Origin: Asparagopsis taxiformis
Lineage: Eukaryota; Rhodophyta; Florideophyceae; Bonnemaisoniales; Bonnemaisoniaceae
Direction of reading: 5' to 3'
Length of the DNA stretch: 64,000 bases
NCBI GenBank assembly: GCA_030407315.1
Contig: JALQPE010001840.1
Coordinates: forward strand, 1 to 64,000
This document shows positions 31,262 through 42,574 of this stretch, piece after piece (within the stretch, counting starts at the first letter, position 1; each line of letters starts with the position of its first letter). Below the pieces are notes generated by a model. The model saw nothing but the letters and a program-made list of their open reading frames with translations, had not been told where the DNA came from and made no database searches. Made by a program: the position numbers and the translations under genes.

Positions 31262-33904
31262 TTCGACAAATTATCCTTCTCCGTATCTTCTCTGGACTTT
31301 CACGATATCAGAATGAGTTGTGTCTTGAAGTGAAACTAGTCGATTAAATTGCAGCCATCTCTCTCCTATTAAATAGAGACGCCACCTATTAGATTCATTC
31401 TGTTGCGGGTTTCGGAATCCGAGTACCATGACACTGTCTGGTGCAATGATTTACAGTCTGGCGTCGTGTAGCGCGCTTCTTAATGTTTTACTTGATGTTT
31501 CGTCGACAGGGATCAGTGTGGATCTATACCATGAACTAATTTGGGTCAGATTGTTGTCTTATTCTAGCGCGGTGGATCCATTACAGAAGTATGTAGGGGA
31601 ACTTTATTCTGGTCGGTGCCACCAACTTGGTGGATGACAAGAGAAACAGTAAGGAGCACGTGGTGCACTAAAATTAGTACCTCAAGGAATACATAGTTGG
31701 TTTCTGTGATGATTTATTCAAACATCATGGAACATTGATGAATTTACGCTTCACAGCAGCAGCTTTCATGATCTGAACAACGCAAATGGATATGGAAAAA
31801 TTATGTCGACCAAGCAAGACGACGGTAATATATAGTCGTGTGAAAGGGTTGGGTGTCTCAAAAGGCGCACCAAATTTGATCTTATAGCGGTTCTCCTGAT
31901 TTCTTGGTGAAGCTATTCTGGACGGGTACACGGAAAGTACTACTTGTCACATGATACCAGCATTAAAAATCGATGGTTTCACTCGTGATTGGCTCCAAAG
32001 AGAGGAATTAAGGTGAGAGTTGAGAAATGTAACAGAGAAGAGGAACTGCGATGCCTGGAAAAGAGCAGATGACACACCTGTTTATAACATGCCGAAGATT
32101 GCCGCATTATGGGAGTTCTAATAGTAAGTGTCTATCGCGCAAAGAGCGAAAAACAGATCTAGATGTGGACTGGCTTTCCTGTTTCTGGTGGGGACGTCGT
32201 TATGTATCGTCGTTTCTTGTCAGGAAAACAATGCCCCTCCCCAGCAGCGCGTAGGTCGCCTGGTTTGGAAAGTGGAGGAGAAACGCAGTGGAACAGAAAT
32301 TTGTCAACAAGAGCTCTCGTGAGGAAGGCAGGGGCTGTCTAGTAGACGCGGACAATGCCTTACCATTTGTCAGAACATTGTTCGACCGTTGAAAAGGTGC
32401 CAGTTCGGCTCGTACACAGCTCTTTACGTAAACCTCCACGTGGACTTTAGCTCGGCCAATCAGCTGCGCGCTGAGTGCGAGGTCTCGAGAGTCCGATACA
32501 TCTCGTGCGGTTTATCCGTTGGCAGTGACCCAACGAGTGCTGGTGACTTGGATAATTGTAATTAAATCTCTTTGTGTTATTTGGTAATTAAATGATGCAT
32601 TGCTGTGAGGAGGCTAGATTTGTCAACACTGAGCATAGAACTGTTCTGTGTTGTTTCACTGAGTTTTCACAAACCCCTTTGATTTTGAAATAATTGAAAA
32701 GTACGAAATATACAACATTTCTTCAACTTATGATCGTTCGACACTTGGCGTCCGCCGATTGTTCTGTCTCGCTGCTCACCTGCATGTCCTCAGTAGAGGC
32801 ACAACATCTGCGTCTCTTCTCATGCCGCCTTGCTACATCGGTCTTGCTTCCAGCCAAATGCAATCGTCTACGATCGTGTCGTCATCCTAACTATGCCCTT
32901 ACTCCAGTTCTGAAATACCTCGATGTTTTGAGCAAGTGGTGCTCTAACAAAATGGTTTGCTTGACTGCGTTCACTGAATATTCTATCGGTTCCCATTCAG
33001 GTGGTATTGTAACCACAAAAGCGATATGCATCGCTTCGTATATTTTATATCAGAATATACTGCACGTTTACAGAACCATTAAAACACTGGCCGACACGAA
33101 CACGATTGACGTCAATGTTTTCCCTCGCCAAACCATTTCGCCAATCGTCAACAAATTCCACAGTAATACACATTCTGCGTTGTCATGCCCTAAAGACTTC
33201 TCCTGCATCATGGAGTATTCTTTACTGATATTATCACTTGAGTCGCCAACAACGGTCGTGCTCTCCACTTTCATCTCATACTTGGCCATGTTTTCATTAC
33301 ATCACCACGAACTCTAGCTAGCTCAAAGAAAATATTGAAATGACCCTGTTGTAATAATATTTACTGAAATTGCACGGCATATCGTTTTCGTCAAATACTT
33401 GTAACATTGCTTAACCGTTTCTCATTTTCAGCCCTCCATCAGCCTTTCGTCGCTACGTTGCAGTTGGAAACCTTGGAAGTTGCTCTTTTCACCATTTTCA
33501 CTGAGCGTCGCTGAACTTCAAACCAAAACCCTTTTCTATCTACCAATATCGCATAGATTATGTACTCCGCTGTCCAGTAAAAACTCTCATATCATATCAC
33601 TTCAATTACATGTACATCCTTTGAGTGCCTTGTTGAAAAGAATTCTGGCCTACGTTTTCCTCGGATCATGCTTTTAGAATAACCTATATCATTAATGATT
33701 GCCATTCCCCGCACTGAGATGATCATCAATATTATGATGTGAAACTTTATCATTCTTCATCGGCTTTCAAAGCCTAGAATTCGTCCTTGACAACTTCACC
33801 TGCTGCCCTCATTGTTGCACCCAATAGATTGCAAACTCATAATTGTAAGCATGGACACGCACTTTCACTCACATTTGAGTGGTCTTGAACTCTGTACCGC
33901 GTAG
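31262..33904. other. Gene-poor region; one weak minus-strand candidate
   Basis: Mostly AT-rich with short ORFs. On the minus strand 33289-33068 reads a 73-codon frame ending in a hydrophobic segment (EMVWRGKTLTSIVFVSASVL). It is followed by another frame (~33040-32890) with EAMHIAFVVTIPPEWEPIEY, which might be a second exon. The WR-plus-hydrophobic pattern is faintly reticulon-like, but I would not call it. A plus-strand frame covering 32694-33317 has the look of a shadow. Confidence 0.3.
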
Positions 33905-33911
33905 TATAAAA
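33905..33911 (+). promoter_or_regulatory. TATA box of the secreted-protein gene
   Basis: TATAAAA lies 90 bases upstream of the ATG at 33995, a typical position for a core promoter. Confidence 0.5.
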
Positions 33912-33994
33912 CCTAGAAAACATGGTCGTACCTTTCGTAGTCAAAACCATCGACAAGTTCCAGAGCTTCACCTGGACAAATATTCATCAAAACC

Positions 33995-34173
33995 ATGAAG
34001 TACATCTACGTCGTACTTTTTATCATCCTGGTCAACTTGGCTTGTGTTCTTGCAGACTCGGAACAGTCGGAGTCTGAAAAGAATAATCTTCCAGCATTAT
34101 CTCGTCAATTCAGGTGCCCGGAAGTCTGCAGAGTGGGAAGGCGTGGTGCTCGTCTCGCAAGGCGAGAATGCCG
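33995..34173 (+). pseudogene. 5' part of a secreted cysteine-rich protein gene, interrupted by copia
   Basis: From the ATG at 33995 the frame encodes a clear signal peptide (hydrophobic core YVVLFIILVNLACVL, likely cut near ADS), then a short acidic linker, then a Cys/Arg-rich start (FRCPEVCRVGRRGARLARRE). It runs into the copia LTR at 34174, where a stop follows within three codons. The rest continues at 38905-39487. The bases TGCCG at 34169-34173 are duplicated at 38900-38904. With one copy of the duplication and no element, the frame passes straight through. Confidence 0.85.
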
Positions 34174-34288
34174 TGACGAATAACTATACACATTACACCA
34201 CTTTACAGTACCTCACAAGTATTTATTGACGCTCGTCGTCCTGCCACGAGCTACAAGTAAATGGACTAAGCACATCATTTCTTTCACA
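34174..34288 (+). repeat. 5' LTR of the copia element
   Basis: Identical to 38785-38899. Followed at 34289 by GGTTATCGGCCCAGC, the presumed primer binding site. The TTATCGGCC core looks like an internal (anticodon-region) tRNA match, as used by many copia elements. Confidence 0.95.
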
Positions 34289-34558
34289 GGTTATCGGCCC
34301 AGCTACGCTTCATCCTTACCTCCAAGTCCCCCCCCCTCCTCCAGCCAGGTGACGCAACAATCCCACCCCCCGATCCCGGCGACGTTAAATCCCGCCTATC
34401 CAATCCGGCGACGCTCCATTCCGCCGACAAATTCCGGCGACGTTAAATCCCGCCCATTGATCCCGGCGACGACACATTCCGCCTATCACACTTTCTTTTT
34501 TTCTACCTATCCACCCATTCAAAAGACCCTGCCCTTGTTTTCGCTGCCAGAACAAACC
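34289..34558 (+). promoter_or_regulatory. Copia leader with short degenerate repeats
   Basis: The leader between the primer site and the polyprotein ATG contains repeated words (CCGGCGACGTTAAATCCCGC at about 34375 and 34434, with variants). It stays open in the polyprotein frame back into the LTR, but the first ATG is at 34559. Confidence 0.55.
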
Positions 34559-37500
34559 ATGGATCCCATTCCAGCTCAACACGAACCCTCTACATCGATC
34601 CAATACCAAGTTGAGATACCTACCCTTTCAACAACCAATTACGTTGCATGGAAACTAACTGTCGAACACGTTGCGAATTCTCAATCATTACTCTTCTACC
34701 TCTACAACGCTGTTCCCACTTCAGAGTCACAACAGGTCACCAACACCCATATAGCCAAACACAATCAGGCTCAACTTCTGGTTATACCTTCTCTTTCTTC
34801 TGAAGTTACTGCCAATTTCACAGATCAAGAACTCCACGGCCCAATCCACACCCTGTACGCCAAGATAAGGAACATACTTACGGCCCAAAAACCAGAACAC
34901 AACCCATTGCACCTTCGGCGTCAAGCCCAGAGCATCAAATGGCACACAAACATGTCTGTCACCGACTACATTGACCAGCACAACTCCTTACGACAGCTCA
35001 TGATCCGTGCAAATTATCCCGGTATCGCGGACGAACAAACTACAATCCGCTTTCTCCTCGAGGGAATCGAAACGCATCCCGATTGGACAATCTTGCTTCA
35101 GGCCATAAACAGCCACACAGAGCTCAACCCTTCAAAACCTCTTACACTCAACCAGTTGGTGTCAATGATGATCAGCCACGACAGTATCAACAAGCGTGTG
35201 ATCACGACCTCTCCCACCCGTCTGTTACCTATGACCCGCTCTAATCCTCGTACCTCTTATCGAAGACTCCCCCCCCCCAACACCAATCAAAACCACCCTC
35301 TCAAAAATATGGGTTCGCATAAGAAACACAATGTGCAACCACCCCCAGGATACTTCGGAATTTGGTGTTCCTGGCATGGAAGCCCACACCACTCCACGGA
35401 TGCTTGTCGAGCCCGAAGAGTACAAACTACTCGCCGCAACCTGCCGCCAAACCGCAAGCCAAACTTTAACAATGCCGCTGCAGCAGAACTTCCCAACCTT
35501 GATCATTTGAATGAATGCCCTTCACCGCAAAATTACCAACCAATTCATACCGATCCCAATCTCATTCTCTCCGACAATTCCGACTCTGTACGTCCTCAAG
35601 AGAACGCTTCATTCCTCCTCGATTCAGGCGCTAACCCCACACATCTTGCTCACCCTCTCCCAGGAATGACACCCTCATCCTCTTATACCACAACAGCTAA
35701 TGGCGAACATTCTCCATCCACACACCGAGACACGATCTGCATCCCCCTTCCCAACAAACACAGTCTACCTTCACACACTGCTGTCGTAGTACCCACCCTA
35801 CACACCAACCTACTATCAGTAGGACAGATCACTAAAACCCATGATGTTTTGTTTCAGGACAAGTATGCATTCATTACAACGAAATCCCCACCACCTCCTC
35901 CACATTCCATACTTGCAACAATACCCAAAGGCCGAAATGGCTTATACACCACTCACTTACCCATTAACGCAGCTGCTGCGTATGCTGCGCGCACTATACC
36001 ACCCAAACGCTCTAAAGCTCAAAACCCTAAACGTGCCAAGAAAAACCTCCCCTCCCCTAATCCACCTCGCATACCACATACACCCATGGTCAAAAAGAGC
36101 CGTCTTCACTCCTCCAAAATACATCAGATCGACCGAAAATTGAATCCAAAGAGAAAACCTTCCCTCCGTAGCCGTCCGCTACCAAAAATTCGCGTTCCAC
36201 TTCCCAGCACCATCAGAGACTACTATCATTGGCATCTCAAAATGAACCACGCTCACCCAACTAAAATCCACCACATGGCTAAACAAAACCTGGTAGACAA
36301 CATGCCAGCCTCCCTCCGACGCACTCCACCAAAATTCACTTGTTCTGGATGCGCGTTGGGCAAAACTGCGGCTGCTCCTTTTCGCAGACATCCGCGCATG
36401 GACGCTATCGGAACACACCTTCACACAGATATCTGCGGTCCAATGCCAACCCCTTCCTTTGAGGGTAACCGCTACTTCATCACTTTCTTAGATCAAGGCA
36501 GTCGTTACCTTACTGTCCATTGTGCACCATCCAAAGCAGCTGCAGGAGCCAAACTCGCTGACCACATTCTCTTCACTCATGCCACAACTCCACACCGCAT
36601 CAGACACCTTACTTCTGACAATGCAAAAGAGTTCTACACTCAAAGACTCAATAACCTTTACACCTCCGAACACATCGACACCCATCCCAGCATTCCTCAT
36701 ACTCCACAAGAAAATGCGCTTGCCGAACGCATCAATCGTTCGATTCTAAACACTGCCCGAGCCACCCTTCTCGCATCTGGACTACCATTGGAATTATGGG
36801 ACTTCGCTGTACTCTCCGCAACAGATGTCCATAACCACACACCCCACAACTCAACCCAACAACTTCCAGCCGCTCTATGGTTCGCCGTCAAACCAAACGT
36901 TATCACTCTCCTTCCTTTCGGTACAACAGGCTATGTCCACAACCCAGCTCCCCTCTCGAAACTACAGCCGCGGGCCACTCTACTTCACTACATTGGTCGC
37001 TGCGATGCACGTCACTACTACACATATGATCCTACAACGCACAAAACAGGTCGCTGCCGTATGGCTGACTTTAAACCATACCATCCAACCACTGATCCCG
37101 TCCGAGTTATTTCATCTTCAGCCCACACAGCAGTTTCTCTCGCTACCGAGCCCAAAACTCTCTCAGAAGCACGCGCTGCTCCTGATGCCCAAGAATGGTC
37201 AATAGCATGGAATAAGGAACTTGACAGCCTTGAAAAACGAGGCACACTTACTTTCATCCACAAATCCAAACTTCCCCCAGGAGCCCGCCTACTACCCGTC
37301 ACTACCGTTCTCAAATTGAAACGAGACAGTGACGGAAATCCCATTCTTCGCAAGGCACGTTGCACCGTACGCGGTGATCGCCAGATACCCGATGTACATT
37401 TCGATCCAAATGATATCTCTAGCCCCGTTGCCAACCGTGACGCCATTCGCTCCGCTCTTGCTATGGCCGCTGCCCATGGCTTTTCCACCTTCCACTGGGA

Positions 37501-38740
37501 TCTGGAGTCCGCTTTTCTCCATGAGCGATTCACTGAAGACCGCCAGATTTACCTCCACCAGCCTACACGCTTTGACGGTTCACAAAAATATCCCGACCAT
37601 GTCGCAAGGCTTACGGGAAATATGTATGGCTGCAAGCAGGCCTGCAAAATATTTACCGAGGGTCTAGCCACATTCCTCCTGCAAAACAACTTCACCCGCC
37701 TCCCATCCGATTCCAGTTCGTTCATCCAATACCACCCTACTGAAAAGTCACTCTTCATACTCCTCGTCATTACGGTTGACGACTTCCTTGTCATTACCAA
37801 TCACATCCCTCTCGCCAACAAGGTCAAACAAACCTTGCGATCTAAATACTCCCTCAAAGACCTTGGGCAAGTGAGCCACATTCTTGGCTGGAAGGTTGAC
37901 CATTCTTCTTCAGGAATTACAATTTCACAGCCTGGCTACATTTCCTCACTGCTTGATCGCTTCCAGCTCTCCAATGCAAAAACGTTCACCTCCCCGATTG
38001 CAACTGAGCTTCTAGTCCCGTCTTCCACGTCCAACACACTCCTGGACACATCTAAGTTTGACTACAAAAGCTTAATCGGATCTCTGCGCTACTTAGCGGA
38101 TTCAACCCGCCCTGATATCTCCTTTATAGTGAGCTACCTTGGTCGAGTCGCACACAATCCGACTTCCCACGACTGGAAAGCGGCCATCCGCGTCCTTCGT
38201 TACCTCAAAACCTCCATTACGTCCGGCATTCACTATTCTCGCCGCTTCACGTCATCCCTTGAAGCCTTTTCAGACTCAGACTATGCATCTTGCCCCACTA
38301 CAAGACGTTCCACTACTGGTTCCATTATCTTTTACAATGGTTCCCCAATCGCCTGGCAGTCCCGTCGACAACGCTGCGTCTCACCTTCTACTTTTACTGC
38401 AGAATACATTGCAGCCTTTCACACCACGCAGCTCCTCAAGACCACAGCTAATTTTTTTGCCGACGTTGGTATCCGTGTATCCGAACCCATTCCCCTGCAC
38501 ATTGATAATGCCGCTGCCATCACTGCTGCTACATCGAAATTCCCAACCCCCAAAACCCGTCATGTGGATGTTAAATACCACTGGGTTCGCGAACAAGTTA
38601 CTAACGGCCTTATTTCTCCCACTCATATTCCTTCTGACCGTAATCCTGCAGACCTCCTTACAAAAGCGCTCAAGCCTGCGCAATTTACTTCCAAACTGCC
38701 CCTCCTTCGCCTATCAGTGCCCTCGCCACGCGGCGACTGA
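34559..38740 (+). CDS. Copia Gag-Pol polyprotein
   Basis: 1393 codons from the first ATG. In order: a Gag helical domain (YAKIRNILTAQ, VTDYIDQHNSLRQLM); a variant zinc knuckle in which the second Cys is His (CSWHGSPHHSTDAC); protease (LLDSGANPTHL); integrase with an HHCC finger (HLKMNHAHPTKIHHMA...CSGCALGK) and DDE core (HTDICGP, TSDNAKEFY, NALAERINRS); reverse transcriptase (ARCTVRGDRQIPDVHF, WDLESAFLHE, catalytic TVDDFLV); RNase H (FSDSDYA, TAEYIAA, HIDNAAAI, NPADLLTK). Integrase before reverse transcriptase defines Ty1/copia. All parts are in one frame, so Gag levels cannot be set by frameshifting. No inactivating lesion is seen. Confidence 0.96.
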   Translation: MDPIPAQHEPSTSIQYQVEIPTLSTTNYVAWKLTVEHVANSQSLLFYLYNAVPTSESQQVTNTHIAKHNQAQLLVIPSLSSEVTANFTDQELHGPIHTLYAKIRNILTAQKPEHNPLHLRRQAQSIKWHTNMSVTDYIDQHNSLRQLMIRANYPGIADEQTTIRFLLEGIETHPDWTILLQAINSHTELNPSKPLTLNQLVSMMISHDSINKRVITTSPTRLLPMTRSNPRTSYRRLPPPNTNQNHPLKNMGSHKKHNVQPPPGYFGIWCSWHGSPHHSTDACRARRVQTTRRNLPPNRKPNFNNAAAAELPNLDHLNECPSPQNYQPIHTDPNLILSDNSDSVRPQENASFLLDSGANPTHLAHPLPGMTPSSSYTTTANGEHSPSTHRDTICIPLPNKHSLPSHTAVVVPTLHTNLLSVGQITKTHDVLFQDKYAFITTKSPPPPPHSILATIPKGRNGLYTTHLPINAAAAYAARTIPPKRSKAQNPKRAKKNLPSPNPPRIPHTPMVKKSRLHSSKIHQIDRKLNPKRKPSLRSRPLPKIRVPLPSTIRDYYHWHLKMNHAHPTKIHHMAKQNLVDNMPASLRRTPPKFTCSGCALGKTAAAPFRRHPRMDAIGTHLHTDICGPMPTPSFEGNRYFITFLDQGSRYLTVHCAPSKAAAGAKLADHILFTHATTPHRIRHLTSDNAKEFYTQRLNNLYTSEHIDTHPSIPHTPQENALAERINRSILNTARATLLASGLPLELWDFAVLSATDVHNHTPHNSTQQLPAALWFAVKPNVITLLPFGTTGYVHNPAPLSKLQPRATLLHYIGRCDARHYYTYDPTTHKTGRCRMADFKPYHPTTDPVRVISSSAHTAVSLATEPKTLSEARAAPDAQEWSIAWNKELDSLEKRGTLTFIHKSKLPPGARLLPVTTVLKLKRDSDGNPILRKARCTVRGDRQIPDVHFDPNDISSPVANRDAIRSALAMAAAHGFSTFHWDLESAFLHERFTEDRQIYLHQPTRFDGSQKYPDHVARLTGNMYGCKQACKIFTEGLATFLLQNNFTRLPSDSSSFIQYHPTEKSLFILLVITVDDFLVITNHIPLANKVKQTLRSKYSLKDLGQVSHILGWKVDHSSSGITISQPGYISSLLDRFQLSNAKTFTSPIATELLVPSSTSNTLLDTSKFDYKSLIGSLRYLADSTRPDISFIVSYLGRVAHNPTSHDWKAAIRVLRYLKTSITSGIHYSRRFTSSLEAFSDSDYASCPTTRRSTTGSIIFYNGSPIAWQSRRQRCVSPSTFTAEYIAAFHTTQLLKTTANFFADVGIRVSEPIPLHIDNAAAITAATSKFPTPKTRHVDVKYHWVREQVTNGLISPTHIPSDRNPADLLTKALKPAQFTSKLPLLRLSVPSPRGD

Positions 38741-38784
38741 CGAATAACTATTCCTTAACGCGCCGAGCCCACTGCTAGCCGTCT

Positions 38785-38899
38785 TGACGAATAACTATAC
38801 ACATTACACCACTTTACAGTACCTCACAAGTATTTATTGACGCTCGTCGTCCTGCCACGAGCTACAAGTAAATGGACTAAGCACATCATTTCTTTCACA
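38785..38899 (+). repeat. 3' LTR of the copia element
   Basis: Identical to 34174-34288. The preceding bases (CACTGCTAGCCGTCT) are not an obvious polypurine tract. Confidence 0.95.
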
Positions 38900-38904
38900 T
38901 GCCG

Positions 38905-39487
38905 CAGACGAAGACCCCTTTGTTTTGTTCAGAGATGCTCGGCCCGAGTTGGCCGCCGACGTCTCCGTAGAGGTAGTATATGTGCTCGAAACATTCTGCC
39001 ACCAGTTGGAAATGGTCCATTCATCGGGGGTACTTTCACGGCATTTCTTTCCTGTCAAGTTTCTGCAAATGCCTGTGCAACTAGTTTTGTCATTCAAGGC
39101 TTCGGATGTGCTTCTATTCGATTCACTGCAACTCGAAACTGTGTGTTCTTCATCTCCACTACTGGTTGCAGAGGTGGAGTTCCAAGGTTTGTCTTTGCAA
39201 ATGCTCTCAGGACACTTCAACGCGTTCCTGGATTCAGATCTACGTTCGGAAGAACTCAGTTCTCTTTCTCTAGATTTGGAGTCTCGTCATTGACAATATT
39301 TTTCCAGCCTGCTGCAGCAGCGACTTTGCCAACATCTGGCCCTCCTACCGCTTCCCCATTACCTTCTCCAGCCATCACTACTCTACCGCCGACGACTACT
39401 CCATCGATAGGACCAACGTTAGCACCTACGCTATCTGCATCACCCTCTGATGATGGAATGGTAACCGCCATGCCCGTAGCGTCGTGA
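38905..39487 (+). pseudogene. 3' part of the secreted cysteine-rich protein gene
   Basis: This continues the frame of 33995-34173 (254 codons in total including stop) once the copia element and one TGCCG copy are disregarded. It encodes an Arg/Cys-rich stretch, then repeated Cys-containing beta-like segments (FLSCQVSANACATSF, GFGCASIRF, FISTTGCRGG), then a Ser/Thr/Pro-rich tail (LPPTTTPSIGPTLAPTLSAS), ending at TGA 39485-39487. The signal peptide with Cys-rich core and STP-rich tail suggests an exported wall or surface protein. I recognise no family. Confidence 0.82.
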
Positions 39488-41089
39488 TCTTTTTTGGATA
39501 ACCATTTTAGTACATCTCTCTAGTTGTCTTTGTCTCCCTCTCTCCTACTCTAGCTGTGGTAGTGCTATCCATGTATCGTGTTGATGAGTAAATCATTTTG
39601 ATGTTGGGCATCAGTTTTATTGATTCGATCTTGCAAAGATAAATTCATTTTTCTTTTGGTTGGACTGAATCTGTGATGTATCGCTTAGTTTTTCTCAATA
39701 GAGATGTAATGCGTTTGGTCGTATTCTAAAGCGTTTATGACAAAGGCAATACAATACCCTTGACCTCGAGATTCCCAATAAGGAAAACAAGATATATCAA
39801 TCAAGCTGGATAGATTGTGGTGTTTGGAAGCACTGGACGCAGAAGAGTAATGTAAGACGGCTTAGCATATACACCTGGTATATAATGGGTTGCGAACGAA
39901 ATGTCAGATGCTCACCCACCTTACAGAATGCGAGCTCAACTTACGCAAGGGCTGGTCTGTACGAAAACTAGGTTCTATTTGTCCACTTGTCAGAAGCAAG
40001 AATCCTCCGACAGAAGAGCCATCCATGAACACTTATCACCATTCTGTTGGCCACAATGTTGCGCAAGCACTCTCCATTGGCTACTTACTGTATACGCCCA
40101 ATTACGGCGCGCCCGGAGAGCTTGACGAGGCGTCCTTGTTGAATGGACACATGGCTATCTGTCATGGCGTGACCTTCTGGTAACTACTGGACGCTTCTTC
40201 GCTATAGGCTGCCACTTGCGACTTGTGATGATTAGCATGCACGACCAGGGAAAGTGAGCGAGTCACTGTATGGTGGTGCGGGCCAACGTATCAAAGACAG
40301 GGTGTCCCAACGAAGCGTGCGAGGCCATTGGTGCGTCGTGTAGTGTAAACTCGGCTGCGAGCGACGCGAGATCTATCGTCGGGTGGAAGCTGCCGCGGAA
40401 GGGTTGGAAAACAATGAGTAGCTATTGATCAATTTTCAACCTTTTCTCTGAGAAATTATCACTCTTGTGACGATCGCGGTTCAATATACAGAAAACGTTT
40501 GTATGTTCACCGTCCTGCCATGCCGCTCAGGTTGTGACCTACCGCTGCAAGCGTTGAAATCCATCAGCGCAAAACCGTTCCGTTGTCCATCCGGTGAACC
40601 CCCGATTGGATTGGTAGCGTGTCCACGTGTCATGGTTTTACGCACATTACAACTGCACGAGGCGTGTTTTCCTGTTAAATCTCGAGACATTACTGCTGAC
40701 TGCGTGCGTCATCACGGATTTCCAGCAGTGAGTTGCTCTCACCGCCCATGCGTCGCGCCGACTATTGCAGAGCAAAGTGACGCAATGTAACGACGCAAGC
40801 TGGCAACTCTGTTGCCTTATCGTCACGACCAATAGGTCTGTGTAAACCTCGCCAAACAGACTGGCGAGCCATTACTCAATCCAAATTATCCCCCTACTTG
40901 GTCCAAATGACGCGATATCGAATGCCTATTTCAAACAGTTAAATCGTATGAAATCTGACCGCCTGGCCACCACATGGCTATAAATTCCACTGCCGTACAC
41001 AAATCCACCTCTGCACCGCACCGCACCGTCCCGACCCTACCAACCGTCAATCACACACATCCCAAAACCAGTCCACTACACACGCCTCA
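39488..41089. other. Intergenic region upstream of the DUF2235 gene
   Basis: I see no convincing gene. TATAAAT at about 40979-40985 sits 105 bp before the ATG at 41090 and may be that gene's TATA box. Confidence 0.5.
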
Positions 41090-42217
41090 ATGACAACAAC
41101 ACGACCGGTATCCAACACGCCCCCGGAGCGCATCAAGCGTCTCTGCATCCTCTCCGACGGCTCGTGGGCAAGGTAAGCACTGCACCGCCATCGTTGCAAC
41201 ATCCGCGACGCACGCCGACACGCAACTCAACTGACCGCTCACAGTCCGCATGAGAAGACGCGTACCAACATAGTCCGTCTAGCCTCCGCGATAAAGTACG
41301 AAGGAAAGGGCCAGATTCAACAGGTGGTGCGTTACGACCCGGGTGTCGGCACCGCCGGTTCGCAGTTTGACCGTTTGAAAGGCGGTGTAGCCGGCGATGG
41401 AATCGACGCCAATATCATGGAACTGTACATGTTTCTCGCGCTCAACTACCATCCCGGCGACGAAATCTACCTCTTTGGTTTCTCGCGCGGCGCATACACC
41501 GTGCGCTCATTGGCCGGTATGATCCATGAGGCGGGACTGGTACATCGCGACCAAATGATGTTTGTCGACGACGCGTACGATTTGTATCGTGACAACGTCG
41601 GCGCTGATAGTGATACCGCCGTGGCCTTTCGGAAGGAACATGGCGATCGCGTGCCCATTAAGATGCTCGCGTGTTTCGACACCGTGGGCTCGCTCGGTCT
41701 ACCGTGGGAAAGCCCGCCGTTTGTGCCCGATTGGCATCGAGCGTACCGGTTTCATGACGTGAAACTGGGAACAGCTATCGAAAATGCTGTGCATGCCGTC
41801 AGTATCGACGAGGACCGTCGAGCCTTTCGACCGACATTGATGGAAGTGGCCGATGGTGATAACCAGGATAAGCTGTTGCAGCGCTACTTTCCAGGCGGAC
41901 ATGGTATTGGCGGCGGGAGTGCAGATGAGGAGGAAGAGAGATTGGCATATAATGCGCTGAGATTCGTCGTGGATGCTATTAAGAGTCGTACCAATTTAGA
42001 GTTGGATGAATCACTGATTCCGGACGGAGGTCATGTCGATGTCGAACCGGTTGAGAGATCACTGGCGTATAATGCGATTCGATTTCTGACCGGCGTTCAT
42101 GTGAGAGATATTAGCTCGGTGGACTTGCTGCACGAGACGGCGGTGAAGAGATATGCGCGAGTGGAGAAATGGCGACCGGCTGCTCTGGCCAAGTTGCATG
42201 ACCGATTGAAGAACTGA
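41090..42217 (+). CDS. DUF2235 (Tle1-like) alpha/beta hydrolase, one intron
   Basis: Exon 1 is 41090-41172 and exon 2 is 41245-42217. The 72-bp intron begins GTAAGC and ends CTCACAG, and joining restores one frame of 351 codons. The family hallmarks are an N-terminal LSDGSW (the family's D-G-T-W motif), TNIVRLASAI, the nucleophile elbow GFSRGAYTVR with Ser about residue 108, CFDTVGSLGLP, and VSIDEDRRAFRPT. Related proteins are serine hydrolases, including bacterial type VI phospholipase effectors. Eukaryotic members are mostly uncharacterised, so the substrate is unknown. There is no signal peptide, so it is probably cytosolic. Confidence 0.9.
41173..41244 (+). other. Spliceosomal intron of the DUF2235 gene
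   Basis: GTAAGC donor, CACAG acceptor, 72 bp. CTCAACTGAC just upstream of the acceptor could hold the branch point. Needed to join LSDGSWA to PHEKTRTNIVRL. Confidence 0.85.
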
Positions 42218-42574
42218 AAGAATTAGTGTGGTAGTAGATAATTGTAAACATTGTTGACATGCATGAGCTGAACCGCAACGTTCACATGTGCACTGTGATT
42301 TTTATTCGTTTTTCAGGTGGCCATTTACCACGTGTCTCTGATGGGTGACGAGAACAATTCATTCGGATACGCGGCCGTACACGTGTGCCAGCAGGGCCCA
42401 CATCTTGAACAACTACCATGATCAGCGCGGTGATTGGACACAAGATCGGCATGGCATTGGCGACGTGTATTACGTGTACAACTGTACAGCGCTTGGCGTA
42501 CAGCATTGAACTGACATGCACGCAAGCAAGTGTGTGCGTTCCGCAATGTCGTTTACCAAAACCTATGTACAAAA
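42218..42574. other. Spacer between DUF2235 gene and next ORF
   Basis: No gene supported. The short frames on both strands look like shadows. Confidence 0.45.

Larger units (their letters stand above)
34174..38899 (+). mobile_element. Ty1/copia LTR retrotransposon, intact and very young
   Basis: Two 115-bp LTRs (34174-34288, 38785-38899) are identical by inspection, start TGACGAATAAC and end CTTTCACA. The flanking 5-bp duplication TGCCG is perfect. One uninterrupted polyprotein with all catalytic motifs fills the interior. Short LTRs, a full coding region and zero LTR divergence indicate an insertion recent enough to be polymorphic. The element splits a secreted-protein gene in the same orientation. 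Confidence 0.96.

Noticed and set aside
32694..33317. 207-codon plus-strand ORF as a gene
   Set aside because: It is Ser/Leu/Cys-rich with no domain, and a minus-strand frame over the same bases looks at least as plausible. Neither is well supported.
36179..38683. ORFs antisense to or overlapping the copia polyprotein
   Set aside because: They are shadows of a clearly conserved coding frame.
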